Below, piece after piece: positions 23,334 through 35,500 of a DNA stretch of 64,000 nt. The position numbers were made by a program, and so were the translations under genes. The notes under the pieces are model-generated. The model was not told the DNA's origin, made no database searches, and saw nothing but the letters and a program-made list of their open reading frames with translations. This stretch comes from Blastobasis lacticolella (Eukaryota > Arthropoda > Insecta > Lepidoptera > Blastobasidae): NCBI GenBank assembly GCA_905147135.1, contig LR990053.1:14086501-14150500 (forward strand). The letters are read 5' to 3'. Position 1 is the stretch's first letter. Each line of letters opens with the position of its first letter.

Positions 23334-23639
23334 TGGACTTAATATCCATAGTAATAAAGACATCAGCGCCTACCATATAATGTAATTAATGCCTTTAATG
23401 CAGAAGTGCTCATGTGCACGAACACCTTCAACTTCCATATAAAAGACATCAACGAGCGCTTGGTAACGCTCACGCTTCTCAATTGCACTCTCACGGCTCG
23501 GTTGACCCGATCGCAGGTCGGATTGTTATATAGGTAGGTATACATATAAGAAACAACTGCAACAGCAATAACTACAGGCAGTACGATTAGCATATTATGA
23601 CAGTCTTTACATTACACGATTGATAACTTATCGGTTTTT

Positions 23640-23850
23640 GTATAGTCTGGCTTTGGTCAGGGACAGGACGATCCTTTTCCTGATGGGAAATGGTCACCAT
23701 TGTTCAAGACCACGCAATTAAGGAGAGCATAAGCGTTTCCGGCCTTTAAGGTACCTGTAGCCGTATCTTTTGAAGGACCCCAAGTTGTATTGGGAGAGAT
23801 CATTCTACACCTTGCAAGCGCGAGGTAAAGAACTCATGATGCACATACGT
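23640..23850. other. Possible dispersed repeat
   Basis: GC-richer segment ('ggtcagggacaggacgatcc', 'ggccggaaacgc' on the other strand) unlike its flanks. No coding frame. I could not match it to another site in this window. Confidence 0.3.
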
Positions 23851-23911
23851 TAGTTACTATGTCAGGCAACTGATGTGGATGAAATCTATTCCATCATCAT
23901 AGGTGGAAAAC

Positions 23912-23950
23912 AAGAAGTATAACATAAAAACTGATTATGTTATACTTCTT
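23912..23950. other. Perfect 16-bp hairpin
   Basis: AAGAAGTATAACATAA (23912-23927) and its exact reverse complement (23935-23950), separated by 7 nt. Confidence 0.8.
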
Positions 23951-26562
23951 CTAACCTATTAAAATTTAAGTGAATGGAACTCGTTGGGGGAGGCCTAGGT
24001 TTAATACAGAAAGTCCGAATAATGAATGTAATTAAGAGACACATAAACCTAGTATTTGAACTATTAAGTAGGTATCCTTGGGACTTACGCACGGCTTCTA
24101 CAGTGAACATGTGAAGCGATTGTGCATAATAGTTCTAGACGATATCGTGCTGTCGGAGTATCGTGTCGGCGATTCTAAAAGGCTCGCTTACATCAAATAA
24201 TTTCGCAACTAATACGAGTATAAGCTTGCTGGATTTAATTATAAATAAACATGTTGATGTGTTTAGTTTGTTTTTAATTATAGATTTTTTATGCGAGTAT
24301 CCATTAGGTAGGCTATGTATCTATTAGGCCTTGTCGTGACCGAGTCGTGGGGAAGTCGTGAGCGTTCATAATGTTCGGTTGGACTTTTAAAAATAAACAT
24401 AATCATATTCGTAGCGCCCATAATTGTCTAAACAATTTCTCTAGGTAAGCACTATGTAATTAGTCGGGTATTCATTAGCATAGAAAGTTTCCATTACATA
24501 TTAAACTCAAAGGAAAACTGGACAGTTTAGCCTTTAATACTCAAAGAATTTAGATTATAGATATGAAAATAACGTCAGAAGAAAGATTTTCTTATGTTCT
24601 ACAACTTTTACTATAGCGACATGATCGTAGGACGCGGCCTGCAAGATGGACCGACAACCTTGTAACTGTCGCAGGGACCGACATAATGAATAGATACAAG
24701 ACGCATAAAGTCTATCCATGTGAAAGGCATAGCACGAGTGCTTTGTCTCGCGAGAGAGAGATATACCTCTAGTGAATTCTTTCTATTTGCTTTGAAGTAC
24801 GCGAGACACAATCTTACCTCTTGCATGACAAATCCTGCCATGCTCCGCAGGGATACCGTCTTGCTGCTGAGCCGGCGAGATATCGATTGAATCATTTCTG
24901 ATGTAGAAAAATAACGGAATTACAGTACAATGGTGTTTAGTGGTTAATAATACACATCGGCTAGTTTCAGTTTCGTATTTACTTACAGGCGTCAGTAACC
25001 GTGTCGATGTGAATTATTTGTCGTGATACCGTGGACATCTGCACATGCCCTTGGACCAAGGATCACCAGTTTCCAATAATCCGTTCCTTCACAATCGCTC
25101 TAGAACTTTCGCCTTCAATAATACGAATAGGTATCCAACAATAAACATAAACTAGAACCAACATCTTGCTCTCATAAATCTCTGCTAGTTGCATTTATTA
25201 CACACACACCTTTACAATACAACAGAGTGAATATATGGCTATCCCAATCAGGTCAGATAGATGAAGAACTATGTGAATGGTAGCTATCTGAACAGTATAA
25301 CAATCGCTATTGAATAGCGATCGGTATCATAAAAGATTCAAGCCTTGCGTCACAAACTAACTATTCACGAAGGTTGGCCTCAAACTTAATGGTTCTCGGT
25401 AATTAAAAGTTGCGTAGAGAGTGTAAGAAAATACACGATTAAAATTGGGTACCTACATCTTTAACACCTACACAGTACTTTAAGACTTTACGACCAACAA
25501 GATGAAAGATAAAAGAGAAAATATTCTCCTCTTGTCGCCAAAAGAGTTGCCTAAAGCGGCACAATCATTTATTGCAACTACGAAGAGACTAAATATAGCA
25601 ATATTAAAGAATGCAAAGCATCAAATATTATAATTCTATGTAAATTTATTCACACAACACCATAATAAACAGACTTTTAAGAAATTTCTTAATAAAGTTT
25701 TAATAACAAGCTTAGTGTTATGATATTCATTACTTAATAATACCTTGCAACTAGACAGAAAGGTTTCATCATTTTTATTGCACTCTCTCACTACATTCAC
25801 TCAATAAGGAAAGCTTATTGTTTCCCGATGTCTGTTTGTATGTGCATGATTCGATTTAGAAACTGTTGGTACTACATAGCTAGACTTTGGCATGTTCTAC
25901 CCCAGGATGCCATCCTTGCCAAATGATATCATAATCTCTTCATCGGTTTAGGCGTAGGAACGTAATAGACGGAGTTAATATTGCATATAAGTATGTCTTA
26001 GTTTTGATTACTATCCACACTATTACAGGGTAGGATAGGATGCCAAAGTCTTACGCAACTCGCGGTGATCTCTGACTCCTGGCGTCATTAGAGTTTCTGG
26101 TCAATGTCGGTAGCCGAAGAATGCTGATGTTTATTAACTTATGCAAAAATATAGAGATTTTGAGGCCTACGGTGATTAATGTGAGAGGATTGCGTTTGTT
26201 TATTCTGGTTCTTTCAGTATTTACATTTAAAAAGCTGTTTATGGTTGACGAACATAGTCATTTCTGAGGTACGAATATGTGAGTTAGATAAAGTTAGATC
26301 GGATATATATTCACAATGTCGGCGTCATACAAAATGAGTAGCTACATTTTCTACAGCAGCTTTGAATGATGATTTCAGTTATTTAAGTTTTAATGATGTT
26401 ACCGAAATCATACGTTTAACTTTCTTAGATTCTTTTAAACCATTAAAGTCGGATGGTGCTGTAGCAGTCCCCGATTTAAAACCTAGATTTCAAGTTATCC
26501 GATAATACATACTCAATAAATAATAAATATTTTTAAGTGTTACAGAACACCAGAATTTTACT
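23951..26562. other. No recognised gene
   Basis: AT-rich. Only a LINE fragment at 24629-24703 was recognised. The 94-codon minus frame at 24611-24895 is partly its antisense. Confidence 0.5.
24629..24703 (+). pseudogene. LINE ORF2 C-terminal fragment
   Basis: In frame from 24629 the codons read RPARWTDNLVTVAGTD, matching the conserved RW.D...vAG motif near the end of RTE-like ORF2 proteins. Flanks are unrelated. Confidence 0.5.
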
Positions 26563-26762
26563 TCATCACTACATAGTATAAAACAAAGTCGCTTTCTCTG
26601 TCCCTATGTCCCTTTGTATGCTTAAATCTTTAAAACTACGCAACGGATTTTGATGCGGTTTTTTTTAATAGATAGAGTGATTCAAGAGGAAGGTTTATAA
26701 GCAAGAAAAATGGGTAGAGGGTGGGTAGGTGTACGTGAACGAAGTCGCGCCGGGTCCACTAG
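26563..26762 (+). mobile_element. Lep1-type non-autonomous Helitron
   Basis: Starts near 'tcatcactacatagtataaa', includes 'cgcaacggattttgatgcgg' and 'gattcaagaggaaggttta', and ends with CTAG at 26759-26762 before T. Shares its last 25 bp with 16367-16391. Confidence 0.7.
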
Positions 26763-26767
26763 TTAAT

Positions 26768-26997
26768 AATAAACGAAGTTGGCAAGTTAGTGGGGAACAA
26801 GGGTCTGACCATACCACCCCGCTGGGTCCAAGAAGCGATAGTTTACCAACTCTTGGTGGTGCCTTACGCCGAAGACCGAGCGAGGTGGGCCAGCAGGAGT
26901 AGCAGGAAGGAGGACCCTGGGCCCTCACGTGCCGCGCGTATGTCCAACCGGGACATAACGCCAAGATGATGATGATGATGAATAAACGAAGTTGGCA
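26768..26997 (+). mobile_element. 5'-truncated retroposon with 17-bp target duplication
   Basis: The insert 26785-26980 ends in GATGATGATGATG and is flanked by AATAAACGAAGTTGGCA at 26768-26784 and 26981-26997. Its 3' end 'gggacataacgccaag' resembles the SINE ending at 53620-53640. No coding capacity. Confidence 0.8.
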
Positions 26998-28730
26998 GTA
27001 CCGTCCCCTTGGCGACGCGACGTTGTTCATAGTTTTCCACTGAAGACCCTGAGACAGGTTAAACAGTCTCGGGGGCCGATTGGCATCCCGTAACGTAAAG
27101 GTGGGGTAAATAATAATAACAAATAAATAAAAAGGTTTCCAAAACTTTCCAAAGATATTGACATATTATAAAATTATAAAGTACTAGGTTTTTGTCCGCC
27201 CGCCACAAACCACATTAATTTTCGGGAAAAACTATAGCACATGTTAGACGATGATAACATAGCTTCCTATGGGTAAAATCAGTTAATTACTTTTTAAGTT
27301 CAAACAAATCCATTACAAATAAACAAGCAATAAAATATTGTTCTCTCTATAATATTAGTATAGACATACAAACGCGGTGAAACGCGCAGTGTAGACGATT
27401 TGCTAAAGAATAATGTTTATGCGCACCTCAGCCACAAACTCTCAAATAGCGTATCTTACGCTGTAACTTCGAACCAATTTGTGGTTAAACGAATGCTTAC
27501 ATATAGAACTGCGAAAAGTAAACGTTGCAGACTATATCCAATATAGGTATACAATTTGTGAAGTCAAAGGATAGCAGACATTTAGGTACAACAGTTTTAA
27601 ATATAGGTATATTGTATAAGAAGTTTTGGGGTCCATTATATATTATTAAAAACTGTGCAAAGTCGGCATTTCTGTGCTTTTTTATAATAAATGGAGGATC
27701 ATCATCACAGTCCATAACAGTCCACTGCGGGACTTAGGACCGCTCCCCCTGATGCTGAGTGATTGCCGCTGCCATAGAGAAAATAAATGCTATCCATAAA
27801 CGGATGTTCAATTACACCAAATATACATTAATGTATAAACTGAGTACATATCTATTTACTAGAGATTTATAATAAATCCATACGAAAATCAAATTCAATA
27901 ACATAAAACGATTAAAGTACATAATTAAATATCGTATTTAATTATCAGCGTCTATTTATTCACAAAAAAGCTGCTATAAAATCGTTACAAATAAAAACTC
28001 TATTTAATACCCCTCTCTCTTTACTGCAAGCCAAAAGAAGGGTGCTTCATTACCGCACAACTGTGGCAATGTGAACAGAATTCACGTGTATTTAATTAGC
28101 CACATTGTAAGCCAAAATCTGTTGTATAACGGCCCATTTACAAGCTTTTATTGTAAATAAATTATGGGTTTTTAAACTATATTGCGAATATCCCATATAA
28201 ATTAGCCCATGGTTCTTTATTGAAAGGAAGATATTTACCTATGACGACATTGGTAACTTATTCACATCAGTGTGTAAAGTGTAAAGTAGATATTTCAACC
28301 TTGCTATGATACAGTGTTTCTTTAGCACTATATAAAAAAAACTCTTGAACATTAGATTCCATTCGCGGTTGCTAAGGTTAAGTTGGTACTTAGCTTGGTT
28401 AAGTTAAAAGGACATCAGTTTTTATACATGTGTCATCGAATTATTTTGGATTGATGATGTTTTAAAATGACGTGTTTGAAATGACTTGAAGGTTAGGTTA
28501 AAGTTAGTGCATGAGGCATGTTGACTTCAATCAGTGATATGTTTCCTAACGAATTCAAATCCAAGATTACTAAGCTCATTTTCGATAATGTGAGTAAATT
28601 GGTAATGAACAATAAAAGCATAGGTACTTAAATTAATTATTCATAACACATGCTCGTAACTATGATGTTATTGTATCACTTTTAAGCACATAATCCAAGA
28701 TATTACGTACACGAGCTTTTTACTTTACTG
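26998..28730. other. No recognised gene; one family A tail
   Basis: A minus-strand family A ending ('catcatcacagtccataacag') is at about 27699-27745. The overlapping opposite 70-codon frames at 27497-27737 are not gene-like. Confidence 0.5.
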
Positions 28731-29102
28731 TTACGCACTTGTGTATTTGAGCGTCGGTGGCGGGGTGGTAAGGGTATCCGACTTGCAAGTGAGAGGTTCC
28801 GGGTTCGAATTCCACTGCGGCTATGTACTAATGACTCTTTTCTTAGTTATGTACGTTAGTTGAATACGCTCTTACGGTGAGGGAAAACTTGGTGATGAAA
28901 CCTGCACGTTCAGGCGACTGAATGTGTAAACATGATTCAATCTGATCAGGTTCCCATGGTGGCAGGGTCATGGAGGCCAGATGGCAGTCGCTCCACTGTA
29001 ATTACCTGATCTGCCAAATCCTGGATCATGGTCAAGGCGAACCCCAGGCCCTCGTGTGCGGGAGCACAATCAGCCAACCTGATGATTACGCACTTGTGTA
29101 TT
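28731..29102 (+). mobile_element. Full-length tRNA-derived SINE with 17-bp target duplication
   Basis: The target duplication TTACGCACTTGTGTATT is at 28731-28747 and 29086-29102, exact. The body (28748-29085) starts with a tRNA-like head: an A-box-like 'ggcggggtggtaag' and the B box GGGTTCGAATTCC at 28801-28813. The body then carries 'acggtgagggaaaac', 'gatgaaacctgca' and 'cactgtaattacctgatc'. Related copies or parts lie at 53345-53640, 7880-7960 and 11028-11145. The head is a pol III promoter, not a tRNA gene. Confidence 0.85.
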
Positions 29103-30539
29103 ATGATACACATTTATGAAGTAAGTATTATTATCCTTTATTGTAATTGTTATCAGTGCAATAACTCAAAAACAAAATATTACAGGGACCATGTTGTCTA
29201 ATAGAAGGTTAGGTAATCTCCCCAAAGTAAACGCTAGAATTTATACTGCTTAATATGCATAATTAAGCGTTATAATGCTTAAAACATATATTCATAGTTA
29301 CACGTTGCATAAAAACACATAGCAAAGATGGCAATTAAACTGAAATGAGAAATAACATCATATTTTTAGAAATATAATCTGCGCTAAGATTGGAAGCGAT
29401 TGCTAAGAGCGATAAGGCTGCCTTTATGTTTATTTGTGCAATAAAGAGTTATTACTTAATTAGTTGTAATCTGACCTGTATCCAAATACTTCTAGATATA
29501 AATATTTCTCATCCGTAGGTACCACAACTAGAATCCGATCTACTTTTAGGAAAGCCCTTTCAGATTTACTGAAGCCGTTTTCCTACCAGAATCCTTGAAG
29601 TTTTGTGGTGTTTTAGCATTTTACAGGCGACTGCTGATCACAAAACATTAGCACAGCCGTTTGGGAGTGTCGTCCAAGGCAACCGCGTGCAGGTACCTAA
29701 CAGAAAATACATATGATCATTGCATTAATTACTTACATAATAAATTTTATTGCATTCTGACATTTTCAAATCCACAATTTTATTTTATTTTGGCATTGAT
29801 ATTAATTCTGTTCCGGCTATTTATAATAAATGGATCTCCATATTTTGACACACAATACATATATTTAAAGGCTGACATTTTTATAAGTTTAACTGACGTA
29901 GATATGTTTATTTCATTCTTATATCATTGTTTTGACATGAATCGATTCTTAAGTAGTATTTAAGAAAAGAGTATTTATTATTATAAACTATAATTATTAA
30001 TGAAATGTAATGAAAATATGAGTCTGTGAAACTTGAAATAAATGATATTTATTATATTTATTATTATTATTTATCCTCTTTTCTTCTGTACAAGTATTTA
30101 GGCCGCCAAGTTTAAGTGGCAAGAAAATTTCAAAGTAATAGAAGAGATTTGATAGCACGGTAGTCATTAATCGTTTTGGTTGACCACCCGACGTTATGAT
30201 AATTCACATGAAAATATGGAGTAAGTAGCTTATTAGTTGTACGACTGTACAATATTTCATATTCATACGCCATTAACGCCTGTTCTTTATATTCCGACGT
30301 ATAAACATCTCAAGTTGCTCCTTAAATTCAAATCAGCAAATTTATGGACCGTTTGAAAATGCATTAAGTAATTTATTAAAATACCGGCTTATGATGTCAT
30401 TTTAAAATGTGTTCCTCTTCACATCACATTTTATTAATCTTTGAAAATAATATAGTGAAGGTCAGCTTTACATAAAAAAGGTTACAATATTACTATGTAC
30501 CTATTTTTAAAAGTCAGTAACATGGATGTATGTTTTTCT
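29103..30539. other. AT-rich spacer, no gene
   Basis: The 100-codon frame at 29661-29963 is low-complexity hydrophobic and probably chance. A retroposon-like tail sits at 29390-29455. Confidence 0.5.
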
Positions 30540-30718
30540 TTTATAGAAAAACTACGGAACGGATTTTTATACATAAAAACTACGGAACGGATTTTTATAC
30601 ATGTTAACACTGCTGTAACTTATGTAGTTAAGTGTAAATCAGAATACCTAACACATATTCCAGTTCCCCACAATATTACCGAAATTTTAGGGACGAAATC
30701 GGGCGCAAAAGCTAGTAA
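30540..30718 (+). mobile_element. Helitron-like element with internal 28-bp duplication
   Basis: 'actacggaacggatttttat' is repeated at 30551 and 30579. The 3' end reads 'cgggcgcaaaagctagt', the CTAGT ending of Lep1-like elements. The 92-codon frame crossing it is not a gene. Confidence 0.55.
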
Positions 30719-32150
30719 AACATGCATAGAACATTGTCACAAATTATTTAACACCTACGCACCGCAAGTATAAACTTTATTTCATCACGGATCTCTGTCT
30801 GCATGGATGTAATATATCAAACCTGACTGCCCACCCGCAATCCATCCGAACACGTAATCTGCCAAAATCATATAATTCTCGGTTTTGCGATTTAGTTCCC
30901 ATTTACGAATTACGGGCTTCGAAAGTAAACCGTAACTACGAACTCCTGCTTATTGTATGGCGAAAATAGTGACTCCATAAAACAATTGAACGTCAATAAA
31001 TTGGTCGCCACGCACTGCACGCGCGTCGCATGTTTTATTTCTAAAAACATCAAGGTCGTCTTGGGCAAGGGGTCAATTCTTCCTATTTGTATGCACATAC
31101 TAAGGGGGAACGCTAAAACCCGACTGTAACACCAATTGTCATGCCACGCACCTTTAGAATGCAGTTTTGCAATGTTGCGGCCAATGTTTTAGATACGTAG
31201 GCGGGTACTTAAGGTCTCGGACGACCAGGGTCATAGGTGCTCCATGAATATTTATTTGATGTTGTATATCGACTTTTCAAATTCTAAATTGAGGCGATCC
31301 TATGTTCTTGAACCACTTAACTGTTTACGCAGACTCGGTAAGTGGTGAGACCTTCCATGGTTATACATTTTTTAAAGTGACAAACAAGCTTACTGTCGGC
31401 CTGATGGTATGAAGTTGATTAGAGGTTTTTAGCGACTTTAATATTTAAATTTGGGTTAAGGGTTTCACGAGGCTGTCTCAATCAAACTCAAGCTTATACG
31501 CATCACAATATTGAGGACAAGATTATGGAGGAAAGAGTTCACGATCCTCAAATGTGAGAAATACGAACAGAGAAGAAGGTCGGTAATGATGACAGACACC
31601 TAGTTTATTAGGCATAACTCAAATTGAAAGTGAAAGTTAATTGAAGATTCCGAATAAGGCTCACTGCGAGTTGGCGTTTCTCACACTACTGATAACTTCA
31701 ATTCCGATTCAGGCAAACTTTATATACAAATGAGTATGCCCAAACTTTTCCTACCTAAATTTAAAATGCTCAAGAGGTTTACCAGCTAGATGCGTTGACG
31801 TTGACTTAACATGGTGCAAATCTACTTACGCCACAGGAAAAAAGTGAGCACTGTAACCGCTGGTCCACTACGGCTTGCCTCTCACAGACAAGCTATCATT
31901 GGAGAGCTATCCGTCAACAGTACGGGTCACAAATGATGAAAATACGTAAGCATTTGAGAAAATGAGTATGAGAGATGCAAAATTACGTGGCTCTCAACAG
32001 TCAGCCTACATCTCTGAGCTACAGTTTAATTTGTAGGTAGTTGATAGGTACATGTATTATTGCAACATAGATCTACGGTTATAAATGTAATGTACGTAAA
32101 TGTATTCCCAGCACTATATCTTACAAAAATCTCTAGCCCTATTCCCGCCA
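30719..32150. other. No recognised gene
   Basis: A family B fragment ('gtgacaaacaagcttactg') is at 31372-31405, minus. Otherwise unassigned. Confidence 0.5.
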
Positions 32151-35100
32151 TATTCATATTCATATTCATATTCATATTCATATTCATTTATTCGTAGTAA
32201 TAAGCATACATCGTCATTTAAAATAGTTTCATGAATAGAATTAAGTACTAATAGTTGATGTCAGTGTTAAAAAACAATTAATTCAATAGTATCAAATTAT
32301 CATGATTCGAAATTGTCAAGAATTAAATAAGTATTATAATATCAAATAATAATTAAGTCAAATGTTAAATTAAATAATTATAAGATAAATACAAAATGCT
32401 TCAAACATGTCAAATATAAAATTAAATCATAATATGAAATGTCAAATACAATGTTCGAAAACTATATGTCAAATATTAATTAATCAAAATGTCAAATACA
32501 ATGAAACAAATAGTTGCATACAATATTGCGTGTCACAGAAAGAAAAAAATGTTTTATAGTATAATATTATTCATTGTATTGAATTAAATGACTAGAAGTG
32601 GGTGATATCAATCTAATAACGGAGAGGGACTAAAGGCTTCGCTCATCTAAAAACTCATCTACAGAGTAGTATGCTTTTTTTATTAATATCAATTTCAATA
32701 GCTTGCAGAACCTGTGGTAGGTTTTGCATTCACGAATATCCGTATGCAGTCTATTATAGATCCGCGGGCCCATGATATATAGCGAACGGGTAGTTTTGTC
32801 CAGTCTGTGAGTCGGTATAGGTAAGTCATGTTGTCTCCTAGAGGATACTCGTAGGCCAAGAGTTGCGTTATTAGGAAACTCGCCCATATTACGCCTCACG
32901 TATTTGGCTACTTCGAAGATGTAAAGTGAAGGAAGCGTCATGATGTTCAGGTCTATAAATAATTGCCTCGCTGGCGCATCAAGCGCCACGTGTGACAAAA
33001 TCCGCACTGCCTTCTTCTGTAAAATGAATGGCCTGTTTCTATCCGCTGCCTGTCCCCATAAATCAATACCATAGGCCAAATGGGAATGAAAAAGTGCATA
33101 ATATGCTGTTTTTAAATTTTTACGCGTCAGTGTCCGTGATAGTCGCATGATGGCGAACAACGCCGAGTTCAGCTTTTGACACAGTTTATCAATGTGGTCC
33201 TGCCATTGGAGATACCGATCGAACTCAAAGCCAACAAAGCGAGCACAGTCGACATTAGGAATGGGAACATCGTCCACACGCACCGACATCGATGGTCCCG
33301 AACCCCGCCTTAAGGAAAACTCCATAACGTTAGTCTTAGAGATGTTTAGTTGCATACCATTTGCACGCGACCACGCTGCGATTGTGTGCGTTACTGATTG
33401 GACATTTAAGACCAGCTCGTGCTCATCACTAGCGTGAACTATAGCACAGATGTCATCGGCATACATGATGAAATCGACAAAACTGGAATCAAACGGTAGA
33501 TCATTCATCATCAGCAGGAAGATACTGTTTCCGACATTGGACCCCTGTGGAACGGATCTGTTACCGATCAGGTCGGGTTTAGACCTGCTGCTGCCTACAT
33601 CGGTCACCTGCGTGCGATTTGACAAGAAAGTTAATATAATTTGAAGAGCCACTCCACGTACGCCATAGTGTTCCAGTTTAGAAGTAATGAGTTTATGGTC
33701 AACCAAGTCGAAAGCACGGGACAGGTCAAAAAATACGGCCGCGACGTGTCTCCTCGCCTCCAGCTGGCGTAGCACGGTGCGCTGCAGCAGCCGCGCCGCG
33801 CCCGCCGTGGAGCGGCCCGCCTGGTAGGCATGCTGCTGCGGACACAGCGATTTATTACTAGCGAGAAAATCCGCGAGGCGTGAGCAAATTCCAATTTCAA
33901 AAATTTTTGAGATCGCCGGTACTAGGGATATCGGTCTGTAACTTTTTAAATCAGTCTTGATACCCTTACCCTTGTAAACAGGAATAACTTTTACAATTTT
34001 TAGTAAATCAGGATATTCGCCGTTACTTACAGCCTCATTAAAGAAGTCACATAAAATTAATAAAAAATCATGAGGTAACCTGTGTAAAATATACGTAGGA
34101 ACGTCATAAATATCTTTAGTTTGTTTAGGTTTTATTTTTTTGATAATTTTTTTTATTTCGGCTATTGTAAATGGTTTGAAAAACATATTCCGTTGTACAG
34201 GTGGAATATTAGTACGTAATAATTGCATAGCATCCACAATATTAGGTCGCAGCGGCGTGTCCCGCACAACCGATATGTAGTACGCATTGAGCGCACTCGC
34301 TAGGCGCTGCCGCCCCATTTCGCCCTGGCCGCCTATTGCGTGCTGCAATATGTCCATCCCATTCGCATGAGGATTTTTGTTTGTTTCTAATTTTATGACA
34401 TCCCACAATGCCCGACCCGAATTTTCAGCGGCAGAGATAGTGTTATTTAAATATTTTTTTCTAGTTCTCGCGAGCAGACTTATGTGCCTACTTTTGCAGC
34501 TTAAGTAAAATTGTTGCAGTTTCATATTACCAGGGAAGTGTTGTGTATACATATGTACCAATTGTAAGAAATCACTTGAGGATTCAGTGTCATTATTACA
34601 CCACACCTGCCATCTAGTGCGGTATTGAATTTTCTTAATCATACAGAATTTATTGAATAGTGTATTAAATGTCCCTATTAAATTATCAGAGCAAGCCCAG
34701 TCATATTGCGATAAAGCATTTATAAATTTATTAATATTGTTTTCCGACGTCAGTCTTTTAATTATATGTTTGGTAGCTGTTATCGGTTTCGACACCGTTA
34801 TGTCCACACAAACAGCAATATGGTCGCTTATTCCTATATCAAGAGGCGATGCCTTTATGTTGTCCACATCAGAGTAGGCATGATCTAAACAGGTGCTCGA
34901 TACACCATGAATTCGCGTAGGAAAATATACCAAAGACTTTAATTTGTATAGGTTTAGTAAATAAAATAATTCCTTTTTTTGTTTTGACGATTTTAAAATA
35001 TCGAGGTTAACATCCCCCATTATCAATATTTGAGCATTTTCGTGGACAATAGTCTGAAGAACTAGTTCTAATTGCCGAGTGAAGACCCTAAAATCACCCT

Positions 35101-35500
35101 CCGTATTAGATCGATATATAGAAATGATAACTAGGTTCAATTCCACAATTTCTACAGCAGCAATTTCAATTTGCATCTCGACAGAGAAATTGCAAAGGTC
35201 GCTTCTCTCTAAAAACGCAATATTTTTATTCACAAAAATGCAGGTACCACCATATCACAGAACCTCGCCGATTCAATCGCATGCACATCTTCAAGGCGTA
35301 CATTTTCAATTTTGTAACTCTCGTAGGTAACATCCGCGATATAACATCTGAGAAATAGAAAAGATAATAATCGGGACCCATTGAAATGCTCTTCGCGGGT
35401 TTCGCAAGCGGCCGAGTGCAAAATAACAGCATCTAGTGTAGTCTTCAATTCGTATCGCTTGGCGCGAGCCACAGCCGATGGCGAGTCCAGACTCTAGCCG
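32151..35500 (-). mobile_element. CR1/Daphne-like LINE, nearly full ORF2
   Basis: On the minus strand the element runs from a degraded endonuclease start (about 35500) through ORF2, an AT-rich 3' UTR (32187-32629, many 'gtcaaata' motifs) and a tail of six TGAATA units (32151-32186 on the plus strand as TATTCA). A target duplication was not found. The 5' UTR and any ORF1 are absent, so the copy is 5'-truncated, as is usual for LINEs. Confidence 0.8.
32630..35233 (-). pseudogene. LINE ORF2: endonuclease (partial) and reverse transcriptase
   Basis: An open stretch of 867 codons with stop at 32630-32632. Endonuclease motifs GDVN (residues 73-76), a TCLDH block at 114-118 and SDH (136-138) are present. 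The RT has SYRPISLV (431-438), FFDLSRAFD with the motif-A Asp503, VPQGS (561-565) and YADD (591-594), then a normal C-terminus (KKAYYSVDEFLDE). No RNase H. The apparent start is not real: coding sense continues upstream in another frame (IESARFC, near 35260) and then GGTCIFV in this frame, so a frameshift at about 35240-35265 breaks the endonuclease. The RT sequence places it in the CR1/Daphne side of the Jockey superfamily. Otherwise well preserved, so the insertion is not very old. Confidence 0.85.

Noticed and set aside
28752..28820. tRNA gene
   Set aside because: It is the head of a SINE bounded by a 17-bp target duplication.
30495..30773. 92-codon frame
   Set aside because: Runs through a Helitron-like element and its duplication; no protein feature.
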